DNA from: an uncultured Methanobacteriaceae archaeon
Lineage (GTDB): Archaea > Methanobacteriota > Methanobacteria > Methanobacteriales > Methanobacteriaceae
Reading direction: 5' to 3'
Length of the DNA: 37,383 nucleotides
Assembly (NCBI GenBank): GCA_902782945.1
Contig: CACZOU010000008.1
Span: forward strand, 1 to 37,383
In this document: piece after piece, positions 26,565-35,121 of the stretch
Position numbering within the stretch: position 1 is the first letter of the stretch
Layout: the number at the start of each line of letters is the position of its first letter
Translations under genes and position numbers: made by a program
The notes under the pieces: model-generated
What the model saw: the letters and a program-made list of their open reading frames with translations, nothing else
Databases searched by the model: none
What the model was told of the DNA's origin: nothing

Positions 26565-27321
26565 AAAGTGTTCTATGACTATTGCAGGTTTAGATCCATC
26601 AGGTGGTGCTGGGATTATTGCTGATTGTAAAACTTTTCATGCTCATGGTATTTATGCTACCTGTGTTGTAACAGCTATCACTGCTCAGAATCCTTATAGT
26701 GTTAGTAATATTGGTAAAGTAGATTTGCAATTAATTGAAGATGAAATTGACCAAATTATGGATGTTTATCCTATTGAATTTATGAAGACTGGCGTATTAT
26801 ATTCAGGAGATATTATTAAATTAGTATCTAAGAAGATTAAGGAATATCAATTGAAAGCTGTTGTTGACCCTGTTATGATTTCTGAGTCTGGTAAAAATCT
26901 TACAGGAGACTCTTATGTTACTACTTTCAAAAAATATCTTATGAAAAATGCATATATTATCACACCAAATATACATGAAGCAGAGAATATTTCAAATAAA
27001 AAAATAGAAACTGAAGAAGATATGATTAATGTTGCAGAAAAATTAAGTAATTCAAACAACACTGTAATTACTGGTGGACATATGCAAGGAAATGATATAC
27101 TGTACACAAACGGCGAAGTTCATAAAATAAAAGGTGAACTAATCAAATCAAATAATACTCATGGTACAGGATGCACATACTCATCTGCAATAACATCACA
27201 ATTAATCAATAACCATGATTTACTAGAATCATGCAAACTAAGTAATCAATTTATCAGAAATAGTATAATCAATGGTTTTAATAATACACCGTACCAATTC
27301 TGGAATTCTATAAAATTCTAA
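26542..27321 (+). CDS. thiD: Hydroxymethylpyrimidine/phosphomethylpyrimidine kinase
   Basis: A 259-aa ribokinase-fold enzyme that phosphorylates HMP and HMP-P in thiamine synthesis. Motifs: IAGLDPSGGAGIIADCKTF near 14-32, DPVMISESGKNL, ITPNIHEAE, and the anion-hole and catalytic THGTGCTYSSAI near 214-225. The start at 26542 is supported by GGTGGTGAA ending 7 nt earlier, inside cofC; an ATG five codons later lacks such a site. It lacks the C-terminal ThiN domain found in some archaeal ThiD fusions. Confidence 0.94.
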   Translation: MSTEKMNKKCSMTIAGLDPSGGAGIIADCKTFHAHGIYATCVVTAITAQNPYSVSNIGKVDLQLIEDEIDQIMDVYPIEFMKTGVLYSGDIIKLVSKKIKEYQLKAVVDPVMISESGKNLTGDSYVTTFKKYLMKNAYIITPNIHEAENISNKKIETEEDMINVAEKLSNSNNTVITGGHMQGNDILYTNGEVHKIKGELIKSNNTHGTGCTYSSAITSQLINNHDLLESCKLSNQFIRNSIINGFNNTPYQFWNSIKF

Positions 27322-27405
27322 TATATGTTATCAATATTGGTTTCTAAAAAAAAGTTCATAATTTACTTATTCAAATATTAATTAAAGGAAAAAAATAATC
27401 TAAAA

Positions 27406-28203
27406 TTATAAATAAAATTTCTTATTTCTTAAACTGAAATAAGATTTAGATTTCCTTACTTTAGTTGCATTATCTAAATTAATATCAGCCAATAATAATT
27501 GCTCTGTATTATCAGCTATTTCTATAGTATTTCCATGATAATCACTTACTATTGATTTACCTGAGAATTCCATCTTACCTTCAACACCAACACGGTTACA
27601 GCATGCAATATTAACACTATTCTGAAATGCTTGAACATTAATTTCCCATTTATAAAGTTCCTCTGGTTCTAGCGTAATATTAGCTGTAGGAATAATAATA
27701 AGTTCTGCACCTTTTAATGCACATGTTCTGATACTTTCAGGGTAATGTCTATCAAAACATACGACCATACCAATCTTTCCAAATTTAGTATTGAAAACAT
27801 TAAATCCTTCCTCTGAGGGAGTATAATATGTTTGTTCATAGAAATTTTTACATTGAGCAATATGAACCATTTTCTGTTTACATATAATCTTACCTGAGTC
27901 ATCTATTAACAAGCTCATATCATAGAGTTTATTATTTTCTTTAACATAGAAATTAGGTGATGTATATATTTCATGTTTTCTGCATGCTTCTTGTATTCAT
28001 TGAACATATTTAGAGTCTAGTTCAAGTATATAATCTGTTACATCCATTTTTTCATATTGTGGGAAAAAAGGACTTAACTGTATTTCTGGAAAACAAATTA
28101 AATCAGCGCCTAAATAAGATGCTTTTTCTATAAAATTGATAGATTTATTATAATTTTTTTCTAAACTAGAATCCATTTTCATCTGTGCTGATGCAATTTT
28201 CAT
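27406..28203 (-). pseudogene. Carbon-nitrogen hydrolase (nitrilase family) interrupted by one in-frame TGA
   Basis: One reading frame of 266 codons including the terminal stop encodes a complete nitrilase-family amidase, but codon 69 (plus 27997-27999) is TGA. The N-part begins MKIASAQMKMDSSLEKN and carries catalytic Glu40 in CFPEIQLSPF. After the TGA the frame continues without a shift (IQEACRKHEIYTSPNFYV, YDMSLLIDDSGK). It includes the catalytic Lys (KQKMVHI, near 111) and Cys149 (VVCFDRHYPES), then PTANITLEPEELYKWE and NSVNIACCNRVG. All catalytic residues are intact and there are no other lesions. A recent nonsense mutation, a sequencing error or recoding could explain it; TGG, CGA, AGA or GGA are possible ancestral codons. 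No recoding signal is visible. Confidence 0.85.
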
Positions 28204-28303
28204 ATAATCTACCTGGTTATATCTATAATTTAAAAAAATAGGAAGTATCTGTTAAAGCCTAAAATAATTTATATTATAACTTATATTTTTAACAGATTTA
28301 ACT

Positions 28304-28343
28304 AAAAAAAGGAAGATATACATTATTATAATGTATATGCTTC
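28304..28343 (-). terminator. Long hairpin plus T7 overlapping the ACT gene stop codon
   Basis: An 11-bp perfect palindrome (ATATACATTAT, plus 28316-28326, with ATAATGTATAT, 28328-28338) is extended by GAAG/CTTC after one bulge. On the minus strand it runs into CTTTTTTT. The TAA stop of the ACT gene lies at the loop. Confidence 0.68.
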
Positions 28344-28757
28344 ATCTTGACCTATTAATGAAAAACCATTGTCTTGTAATATTTTTAAGGTTCTTTCATT
28401 TTCTTCAGTTCTTAGTACAACTAAAGCTTTCTGTGTTTTCTTTTCCACGAATGCGTAGATGTATTCTACATTGATATTATTACTATTTAGTATGTTTAGT
28501 GCTGCTTCTAGTCCTCCAGGTTGATCTTCTACTTCTATAGCTAGTACATCAGCTAGACTTACAGCAAAATTTTCAGATTCAAGTGCTTCCTTTGCATTTT
28601 TAGGATTAGAGACAATCATTCTTAATATTCCGAATTCCGATGTGTCAGCAATAGATAATGCTCTTATATCAATATCATTTGATTTAAGAATATTTAATGC
28701 TTTCCATAATCTTCCTGTCTTATTTTCTAAAAATACTGATACTTGTTTTATTGGCAA
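28326..28757 (-). CDS. Tandem ACT-domain protein
   Basis: A 143-aa protein of two ACT domains: PIKQVSVFLENKTGRLWKAL to about residue 70, and LADVLAIEVEDQPGGLEAAL to the end. ACT domains bind small ligands such as amino acids. I place the start at TTG 28757: GAGGTG (plus 28765-28770) lies 7 nt before it and directly after the paaK stop, and the protein then begins with the ACT strand. An ATG at 28793 would add 12 residues and overlap paaK by 23 nt. The pairing with a phenylacetate-CoA ligase-like gene recurs in archaea, suggesting ligand control of, or partnership in, aryl-acid metabolism. Confidence 0.85.
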   Translation of the reverse strand: MPIKQVSVFLENKTGRLWKALNILKSNDIDIRALSIADTSEFGILRMIVSNPKNAKEALESENFAVSLADVLAIEVEDQPGGLEAALNILNSNNINVEYIYAFVEKKTQKALVVLRTEENERTLKILQDNGFSLIGQDEAYTL

Positions 28758-28770
28758 TGTTATGCACCTC

Positions 28771-30099
28771 TTAATTAAAGTTTCTTTTATCAATTACTCT
28801 TTTTGCTTTTCCTTCACTTCTTGGAATTGAGTATGGTTCTGCTAGAGTTACTTTTACTCCTATACCTATTGCTTCTTTGATTTCCTTACCAACCTTATAT
28901 TTGAATTCTTCTAGGTTGGTCATGGAATCAGAGAATGTTGCTTGGTCAATTTCTACTTGTACTTCTATTTCATCTAGTGTATCTGGTCTTGATACAATGA
29001 TTTGATATGCTGGTGATAGTTCATCCATAGCCATGATAACTTCTTCGATTTGTTTAGGGAATACTATTACTCCTTTTACTTTAAGCATGTCATCGCTACG
29101 TCCGATAATTCTGCTCATTCTAACAGTTGTTCTTCCACATTCACATTTATCATAGTTTAGTGATGTGATATCTTTTGTTCTGTATCTGATAACTGGCATA
29201 CCTGTTTTTGTAAGGGATGTGAATACTATTTCACCTGTTTCTCCTTCTGGTAGCACTTCTAGTGTGTTAGGGTCTATTATTTCTGGATAGAAATGGTCTT
29301 CTGCTATGTGCATTCCATCTTTTATATGGCATTCTGTTGATACTCCAGGACCCATTACTTCTGTTAGTCCATAGATGTTCTGGGCAGATATTCCAAATTT
29401 ATCTTCTAATTTCTGACGTATTTCTTCTGTCCACATTTCTGCTCCAAATACTCCTCCCTTAATAGGTACTGTTTTTGGGTCTATTCCTGCTCTTTCAAAT
29501 GATTCTGCTATGTATAATGCATATGATGGTGTGCAACATAGGAAGTCTGCTGGGAAGTCTTTGAGGAAGTTCATTTGTTTTTTTGTATTTCCTGAAGACA
29601 TGGGTACTGCTAGTGCTCCTATTTTCTGTGCTCCATATTGTGCTCCGTGTCCTCCTGTGAATAATCCAAAACCGTATGCTATGTTTACTATGTCTTTTTT
29701 ATGTACTCCTACACTTGCCAGTCCTCTTGCTGTACATTCTGCCCATATGTCTAGGTCTTTTTGTGTGTATGCTGCTACTGTTGGAATTCCTGTTGTTCCA
29801 CTTGTTGAGTGTACTTCTACCCAGTCTTCTTTTGGTGCTGCCTGTAGGTCGAAGGGATATGTATTTCTTAGGTCATCTTTTGTTATGAATGGTAGTAGCT
29901 GTATGTCCTCTAATGTTTTTATGTCATCTGGTGATACATTGTTTTTGTCGTATAGATTTCTATAAAATGGTACGTTATCGTATGCATAGCGTACTACTTT
30001 TTTTAATCGTCTTAGTTGTAATTCTCTGAATTCTTCTCGACTCATGCATTCTCTTTCTTTGTTAAATATGTATACATCTTCTTCTTTGAACTTTGTCAT
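28771..30099 (-). CDS. paaK: Phenylacetate-CoA ligase family protein
   Basis: A 442-aa adenylate-forming enzyme (ANL superfamily). YAYDNVPFYRNLYD near 38-51 and the P-loop STSGTTGIPT at 98-107 are PaaK hallmarks. YGLTEVMGPG is the A5 motif, VIRYRTKDIT and CECGRTTVRMSRIIGRSDDM lead to the hinge, and the C-terminal domain follows. Family role: aryl acid + ATP + CoA to aryl-CoA; in methanogens it is thought to help salvage arylacetates to aromatic amino acids via indolepyruvate ferredoxin oxidoreductase, but no such genes are in this window. It is operonic with the ACT gene. Confidence 0.9.
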   Translation of the reverse strand: MTKFKEEDVYIFNKERECMSREEFRELQLRRLKKVVRYAYDNVPFYRNLYDKNNVSPDDIKTLEDIQLLPFITKDDLRNTYPFDLQAAPKEDWVEVHSTSGTTGIPTVAAYTQKDLDIWAECTARGLASVGVHKKDIVNIAYGFGLFTGGHGAQYGAQKIGALAVPMSSGNTKKQMNFLKDFPADFLCCTPSYALYIAESFERAGIDPKTVPIKGGVFGAEMWTEEIRQKLEDKFGISAQNIYGLTEVMGPGVSTECHIKDGMHIAEDHFYPEIIDPNTLEVLPEGETGEIVFTSLTKTGMPVIRYRTKDITSLNYDKCECGRTTVRMSRIIGRSDDMLKVKGVIVFPKQIEEVIMAMDELSPAYQIIVSRPDTLDEIEVQVEIDQATFSDSMTNLEEFKYKVGKEIKEAIGIGVKVTLAEPYSIPRSEGKAKRVIDKRNFN

Positions 30100-30129
30100 A
30101 TAATTCCTCTTTTTAGTTTAATCATCTCT

Positions 30130-30801
30130 TTATTGTATAGTAAATATCTTTATGTTAACATTTTTATTTTTGATGTCTTCATCTGTTAATTCTAGGAGGC
30201 ATGCATGTCCATTTGCTGCGTCTCCTGGATTTACTACTACAGTGTCTCCAATTTTGTCTTGACCTATTGATTCGTGAACGTGTCCACATACATTTAGTGT
30301 TGGCTGTGTTTCTTCAATTATTTTTCTTATACCTTCACTTCCTACATGTGCACCAGATTCTATTTTGTCTGCATTTGTGTTTAGTGGTGGTGCGTGTGTT
30401 ACTAAAATAGTATAAGAATCTGAACCCAATACATCTTTGTATTTACTTAATTCATTGTATAATATTTCATCACTAAATTCATTTGGTGTATCGAATGGTG
30501 TAGGATTTGATCCACCAAAACCAACTACTTGTATATCTCCAATATTTGAAGTATTATCATGTATATTGATTATGTTAGATTTATCTAGTAGTTCATTTGC
30601 ATTTTTCGGATCACAATTTCCTTGTAGTGCATGAACTTGAGCATATTCACTAAATTTATTAAGTGTTTCTATAAAATAGTCTTCAGGACCAAATTCTGTT
30701 ACATCACCCGTTATAATAATTTGGTCTACTGGATTTTCGTCTAAATAACTAAATATTTTATCAGGAGCACTATGAATATCTGTAATTATTAATATTTTCA
30801 T
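30130..30801 (-). CDS. YfcE/MJ0936-like metallophosphoesterase
   Basis: A 223-aa calcineurin-like phosphodiesterase. Metal-site motifs appear in order: ITDIHSAPDK (Asp8, His10), ITGDVTEFG, LQGNCDPKN, VTHAPPLNT and VCGHVHESIG, followed by VVNPGDA. Small archaeal relatives hydrolyse phosphodiesters with Mn or Ni; the natural substrate is unknown. Its stop lies 30 nt before the paaK start, so it may be the first gene of a unit with paaK and the ACT gene. GGAGA upstream supports the start. Confidence 0.88.
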   Translation of the reverse strand: MKILIITDIHSAPDKIFSYLDENPVDQIIITGDVTEFGPEDYFIETLNKFSEYAQVHALQGNCDPKNANELLDKSNIINIHDNTSNIGDIQVVGFGGSNPTPFDTPNEFSDEILYNELSKYKDVLGSDSYTILVTHAPPLNTNADKIESGAHVGSEGIRKIIEETQPTLNVCGHVHESIGQDKIGDTVVVNPGDAANGHACLLELTDEDIKNKNVNIKIFTIQ

Positions 30802-30942
30802 CGTAAAAAATTCTCCTTAATTTAATTAACTATATGTAGATATCTCATTTGATATTAATATTATTTAGTATAAAAAAAAGTATAAGTATAGAAAAAATAG
30901 AATTGTGTAATTATATATTTTACACATTTTATAAAACAGTTA

Positions 30943-32073
30943 TTAATCAGATATATCAATATCTGAGACTATCTGAACTTCATAATCAGGATAAAGTTCA
31001 TTAACCTCTTTTTGTAGAATATCCAGTCCTTCATCCCAGTCAATATCAAAACTCATCACTACATCGAAGCGCATCTGTTTTTTATCGACTTCTACAAAGA
31101 ATCCATGAAGTTGTAATACCCATTCATGATTCATCACAGTTTCCATTACTGTATTATGTATTTTTCCTGCTTCATCATTTTTAGTGTTATATGAGTAAAC
31201 ACCTACTCCTATAAGAGTTATTCCCATTTCTTGGTAGACTTTTTCCTGTAATTTACGGGTTAATTCATCAACTTCTTCTACTGTCATTACATCAGGTAAT
31301 TCTAGATGTACTGATGCATAATTTTTATCCGGACCATAATTTGTTATGAATATATCATAAGCTCCCCTTACTTGTGGTTCTTCTGTTAGAAGTTCTTTTA
31401 GATGAGCAGTAGTTTTTGGGTCAGCACGTTTTCCTAGTATATCATTTAATGTTTCTATCATCATATCAATACCTGCCTTGATAATTACTGCTGAGATTAT
31501 AACACCTACGTATGCTTCTAATGAGATGCCTGTGAATATGTATAGAAGTGCTGATAATAGTACTGATAAAGATAAAACTGAATCGAAAGTTGCATCTGCT
31601 CCTGATGCTATTAATGCTCCAGAATTAGCAATCTCACCCCTCTTTTTCACATATGACCCAAGCACTAGTTTTACGATAATTGCCACTGCAAGGATTAATA
31701 ATGTAATACTTGTGTATTCGGGTGTTGCAGGATTGATAATCTTCTTAACTGATTCAATAATTGAAGTAATACCTGCATAAAGTACAATTCCTGCTACAAT
31801 CATAGCACTTAGATATTCTATTCTTCCATAACCTAGTGGATGATTCTTATCTGGAGCTTTAGATCCTAACTTATTTCCAATAATAGTAATTACAGATGAT
31901 AAAGCATCAGATAAATTATTTACAGCATCAAGGGTTACTGCAATAGAATTAGACATTATACCTGCAAATGCTTTGAATACTGCTAATAATATATTTGCCA
32001 GAATACCTATCACACTAGTTTGAATAATTATCTTATCTCTATCAACTTTTTGATTTATATCATCATTTGTCAT
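30943..32073 (-). CDS. Cation diffusion facilitator metal exporter
   Basis: A 376-aa CDF transporter, exporting divalent metals (Zn, Mn, Co or Fe) by proton exchange. Six spans occupy roughly residues 15-210. LDAVNNLSDALSS carries the first metal-site Asp pair, HPLGYGRIEYLSAM is the family signature, and SGADATFDSVLS holds the second site. The cytoplasmic C-terminal domain (PQVRGAYDIFITNYGPDKNYASVHLE) has a ferredoxin-like fold, and it is followed by a further acidic region of about 80 residues, making the protein longer than average. Its upstream region has TAGGGTATAC near 32131, loosely like half of the CsoR-type boxes. Confidence 0.92.
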   Translation of the reverse strand: MTNDDINQKVDRDKIIIQTSVIGILANILLAVFKAFAGIMSNSIAVTLDAVNNLSDALSSVITIIGNKLGSKAPDKNHPLGYGRIEYLSAMIVAGIVLYAGITSIIESVKKIINPATPEYTSITLLILAVAIIVKLVLGSYVKKRGEIANSGALIASGADATFDSVLSLSVLLSALLYIFTGISLEAYVGVIISAVIIKAGIDMMIETLNDILGKRADPKTTAHLKELLTEEPQVRGAYDIFITNYGPDKNYASVHLELPDVMTVEEVDELTRKLQEKVYQEMGITLIGVGVYSYNTKNDEAGKIHNTVMETVMNHEWVLQLHGFFVEVDKKQMRFDVVMSFDIDWDEGLDILQKEVNELYPDYEVQIVSDIDISD

Positions 32074-32189
32074 AATATTCTCCCCGTGTTACAATTATAA
32101 ACAAAAAATAATCATGATTAAATTCTCTATTAGGGTATACATACTACTTGTATATGAATATATGTATATTTATCAATATATTAGAAAAT

Positions 32190-32217
32190 AAAAAAAAAGA
32201 AGAAGCCTAAGCTTCTT
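32190..32217 (-). terminator. Hairpin plus T8 overlapping the DUF2096-like stop codon
   Basis: AAGAAGC (plus 32200-32206) pairs with GCTTCTT (32211-32217) around a 4-nt loop. On the minus strand the stem is followed by CTTTTTTTTT. The TAG stop lies at the loop. Confidence 0.65.
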
Positions 32218-32761
32218 GTAACTGTTCAGAAAAGAATGGACTCATTTCTTTTAGAGCACTTTTAATATTAGGTTTTTCACCAAATACAAATACAGAAGTA
32301 TCATTATCATCAAATTCTATGATAACATTCTCATACTCACAGATTTCAATAAACCTTTCTTCCTGGATAGGTTCCCTGAAATTAAATCTGATAAAATCAA
32401 AGTTTGCAGGCATACCTGGTATAAACTTTGACTGAATATTCACTGACTTGAATACTTCTTTACCCTGTGATGCTTCTAATAATTTTTGTTCCCACTCTTT
32501 TACGTATTCTTCTCCTTCATTACTAGCTAAAGCTAATAGATTTCTTTCAACTGTATTTAATAATGAATCAATACGTCCTATCTCCTTAGCTCTATCTGGT
32601 TCTGTTGGGTCTTCTAGGTAAAAGTTTGTTAATGCCCTAGCATATTGTAAATCTCTAATCATTTCTTTTGGAATATCCTCATACTTCTTTTTAAGTTCTT
32701 TAAGAAGATGATCAAGAACACCCCATCTTAAATATAATGGATCTTTCATATCATTAACCAT
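32207..32761 (-). CDS. Methanogen conserved protein, DUF2096-like
   Basis: A 184-aa soluble protein. The first half is helical: HLLKELKKKYEDIPKEMIRD, RALTNFYLEDPTEPDRAKEI and RIDSLLNTVERNLLAL. The second half is mixed and includes FRFNFREPIQEERFIEICEY and a short acidic C-terminus. I recall the helical pattern with a Y-x-E-D-P-T-x-P-D block from the archaeal family DUF2096, which has no known function; the family name is from memory. It starts 8 nt inside the preceding DUF749-like gene, so translation is coupled. Confidence 0.7.
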   Translation of the reverse strand: MVNDMKDPLYLRWGVLDHLLKELKKKYEDIPKEMIRDLQYARALTNFYLEDPTEPDRAKEIGRIDSLLNTVERNLLALASNEGEEYVKEWEQKLLEASQGKEVFKSVNIQSKFIPGMPANFDFIRFNFREPIQEERFIEICEYENVIIEFDDNDTSVFVFGEKPNIKSALKEMSPFFSEQLQEA

Positions 32762-33038
32762 TCATATGCCCCTGTAATATGTTACGTATTGTGTAATTAT
32801 ATATTTGACCATCTAATTTTTCTTCTAATTCCTGATCTATTTGTTCTAATGAATCATATTCATCTAGGAATAATACATGATAACTAGTAGTATCTTTAAC
32901 TTTCATGATAGCTATAGGAGTTTTTTCCTGTACTTCTTTCTTATCTATTGTTGCTTTATATTCTACGAATTTCTCATAATCTTCAGGTAAATCTTTTGTT
33001 GTGAATACTCCTACTAGCTCTACAATAAAATTCTGCAT
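32754..33038 (-). CDS. Methanogen conserved protein, DUF749-like
   Basis: A 94-aa protein with the pattern VELVGVFTTKDLPEDYEKFV, then TPIAIMKVKDTTSYHVLFLD and a helical C-terminus EQIDQELEEKLDG. This resembles the methanogen family DUF749 of unknown function (from memory). GGAGATGG just before the ATG supports the start. It is the first gene of a two-gene unit with the DUF2096-like gene. Confidence 0.7.
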   Translation of the reverse strand: MQNFIVELVGVFTTKDLPEDYEKFVEYKATIDKKEVQEKTPIAIMKVKDTTSYHVLFLDEYDSLEQIDQELEEKLDGQIYNYTIRNILQGHMNG

Positions 33039-33278
33039 GGTATTCCATCTCCTTATAATGTAAATTTTATTATCTTTAATATTTTTATTTTATTTTTTTA
33101 TGTTTTTTCATTTCTATTATATAATTATGTTATTCCCTTTAATCTAATAAATATATTGATAATTATAGGAAATAAGAATGGAATTTATTTGTGTGTAAAT
33201 TAAGATAATTAAAAATTTTATTAAAAAAAAAAGATGGGGGTGAGAAAATTTAACTTTAAGTTATATGTTTGTGAACAC

Positions 33279-34184
33279 TTATTCAGCTTCAGCTTCTTCT
33301 CTAGGTGTGTTCATTTTTTTAATTAACTCTGTAGGGTCAACTACTTGTTTATCAAGTGTTAACTCTTCTGGAGATAATCCCATTGCTAATCCGTATAATT
33401 GAGCTAAGTGTAATACAGGGATTGCGAAGTCTGTTCCGTATTGTTCGTTTACTTCTTTTTGTCCTACATCAAACTGCATGTGACAGAAAGGACATACGTT
33501 TACAATAGCATCTACGCCAGCTGCTTTCATGTTTTCTAATTTTTCATGGGTGAAACTGGTTGTTACTTCTAAATCTCTTGCTCTGAGTCCTCCACCTGCT
33601 CCACAGCACATCATTTTGTCTTTGTATGGTACTGATTTAGCACCTGTGATTTCTACAAGTTCATCTAAGATTTTTGGATTTTTAGGGTTGTCTATTTGTA
33701 ATTCATCACTAGGTTTTAAGAAGTGGCATCCGTAGTGTACAGCAACGTTTAAGTTTAAATCTTTTTCGAAGATTTCAGATATTTTATCTAATCCTACATC
33801 ATTGTATAATACTTCTGCGAAGTGTCTTACTTCTGTTGTACCTTTGTATTCTCTGTTGATTTCAGATAAGGAATTGTTTACTTTGTTTTTGAAATCTTCA
33901 TCTTCTTTTAATAATAAGTTTGCTTCGTGAAGTGAACCGAAACATCCGTTACATTCTGTTAATACTTGGGAACCCATATCTTCTGCAATTGTTAAGTTTC
34001 TTGCTGCAATTGTTGCCCATGTTTCTTTATCAAATGAACCGAATACACCTGGTGCAGGACAACAGGAAGCTCCTTCCATTTCTTGTAACTCTACACCTAA
34101 TTTGTCCATTAATACTCTGGTTGATTTTTCGATACCTGGGTATCTGTTGTTCATTATACATCCTAAAAAGTAAGCATATGCCAT
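33279..34184 (-). CDS. hdrB: CoB-CoM heterodisulfide reductase subunit B
   Basis: A 301-aa catalytic subunit. With HdrA and HdrC it reduces the CoM-S-S-CoB heterodisulfide formed in the last step of methanogenesis, coupled by electron bifurcation to ferredoxin reduction. Two complete CCG cysteine motifs are present: Cys9-x31-Cys41-Cys42-x35-Cys78-x2-Cys81 and Cys153-x39-Cys193-Cys194-x36-Cys231-x2-Cys234. They bind the two noncubane 4Fe-4S clusters at the active site. It follows hdrC by 30 nt. HdrA and the hydrogenase partner are outside the window, as is usual in this order. Confidence 0.97.
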   Translation of the reverse strand: MAYAYFLGCIMNNRYPGIEKSTRVLMDKLGVELQEMEGASCCPAPGVFGSFDKETWATIAARNLTIAEDMGSQVLTECNGCFGSLHEANLLLKEDEDFKNKVNNSLSEINREYKGTTEVRHFAEVLYNDVGLDKISEIFEKDLNLNVAVHYGCHFLKPSDELQIDNPKNPKILDELVEITGAKSVPYKDKMMCCGAGGGLRARDLEVTTSFTHEKLENMKAAGVDAIVNVCPFCHMQFDVGQKEVNEQYGTDFAIPVLHLAQLYGLAMGLSPEELTLDKQVVDPTELIKKMNTPREEAEAE

Positions 34185-34214
34185 GTTTTTATCCTCCTAT
34201 TATTAATTACAATC

Positions 34215-34772
34215 CTATTCTTTTAAGTCGCCAGCTTCCCAGTCATATCCGATTAATTCATCGAATCCAGTTGCTTTGATTAATGTTTGTACTTCTTCTA
34301 ATGCAGCTGCATCTGAGTGAGTTGTTGCTGGTAATTCACTAAGACCAATTTCTTTTCTTAATGCTTTTGTTTTATCGTTAATAGGTACAGCGTGACCAGT
34401 TTTTGCTACGAAAGAACCAGTTTTTTTGTGTGCTGTTGCCATGTAACCTTCGTGTGCAGCAACGTTTCTGATTGCTTTTACGATTTCTACGATTTTTACA
34501 TCACGAGGACATCTTTCTTGACATTCGTAACAGGTTGTACACATCCAAATTGCGTCATCTGCAATTACGTCTTTGTAACCCATTAATGCTTTTCTTACTA
34601 ATCTTCTTATCATGTAAGGTGTTCTTCTTCCTGAAGGACATGCACCTGAACAGGTACCACATTGATAACATACAGCTAAAGTTTCTGATCCATTTACCAT
34701 TATAGCTTCTTTGAAAGCTGGGTCTAGATCTTTTTCAGTTACTAAGTATTCACTTTCGTTTAATAATGTCAT
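34215..34772 (-). CDS. hdrC: CoB-CoM heterodisulfide reductase subunit C
   Basis: A 185-aa electron-transfer subunit. Two 4Fe-4S motifs: Cys35-x2-Cys38-x2-Cys41-x3-Cys45 (CYQCGTCSGACPSG) and Cys78-x2-Cys81-x2-Cys84-x3-Cys88 (CTTCYECQERCPRD). It carries electrons from HdrA to HdrB in the cytoplasm. It is the first gene of hdrCB, preceded by a 349-bp divergent region with an inverted repeat near 34870. Confidence 0.96.
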   Translation of the reverse strand: MTLLNESEYLVTEKDLDPAFKEAIMVNGSETLAVCYQCGTCSGACPSGRRTPYMIRRLVRKALMGYKDVIADDAIWMCTTCYECQERCPRDVKIVEIVKAIRNVAAHEGYMATAHKKTGSFVAKTGHAVPINDKTKALRKEIGLSELPATTHSDAAALEEVQTLIKATGFDELIGYDWEAGDLKE

Positions 34773-35121
34773 TTTTTCACTCCATTGATAAAATACACAA
34801 TAAATAAATATTAATTTATAATATTTAATTTAATATTTTACATCTAAAAATATTTCAGATGGTTTTTTTGATTGACTCACCTATCTGTCAATCTTGATAA
34901 ATTTTTAATAGTTAACTTGTAGAAATTTACAAACTGAACACTCTAAATAAATTTCTATTAATATGTTATTTGAAATTAGTATATAAAGGTATCATAAAAA
35001 ATGGCTTGTGTAATCTAAAAGATGACACAAATATAATGAAAATAAAAAATATAACAAAAAAAATACAATATAATAATAAAACACAAAAACCTCAAAAAGA
35101 GTATAAGGAGTAAATAAAAGA
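34773..35121. promoter_or_regulatory. Divergent region between hdrC and the ArcS-like gene
   Basis: This 349-bp stretch has no supported ORF. GATTGAC (34870-34876) and GTCAATC (34887-34893) form a perfect inverted repeat about 100 nt upstream of hdrC. CATCT/AGATG (34841-34861) followed by GTTTTTTT lies beside it. TATATAAAG near 34980-34988 is a plausible plus-strand box A for the right-hand gene, which then has a long leader rich in A. Confidence 0.4.

Noticed and set aside
27714-27902. Second minus-strand frame inside the nitrilase gene
   Set aside because: Out of frame with the conserved nitrilase sequence, so it is not evidence for a frameshift; the lesion is a single in-frame TGA.
29510-29965. 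Open frame of 151 codons opposite the PaaK-type gene
   Set aside because: Antisense shadow with no domain pattern and no ribosome-binding site; the PaaK frame is unambiguous.
33251-33263. TAACTTTAAGTTA as a hairpin terminator of hdrB
   Set aside because: Its arms meet with a one-base centre, so it cannot fold as a useful hairpin; the T10 run at about 33222-33231 is the likelier end signal.
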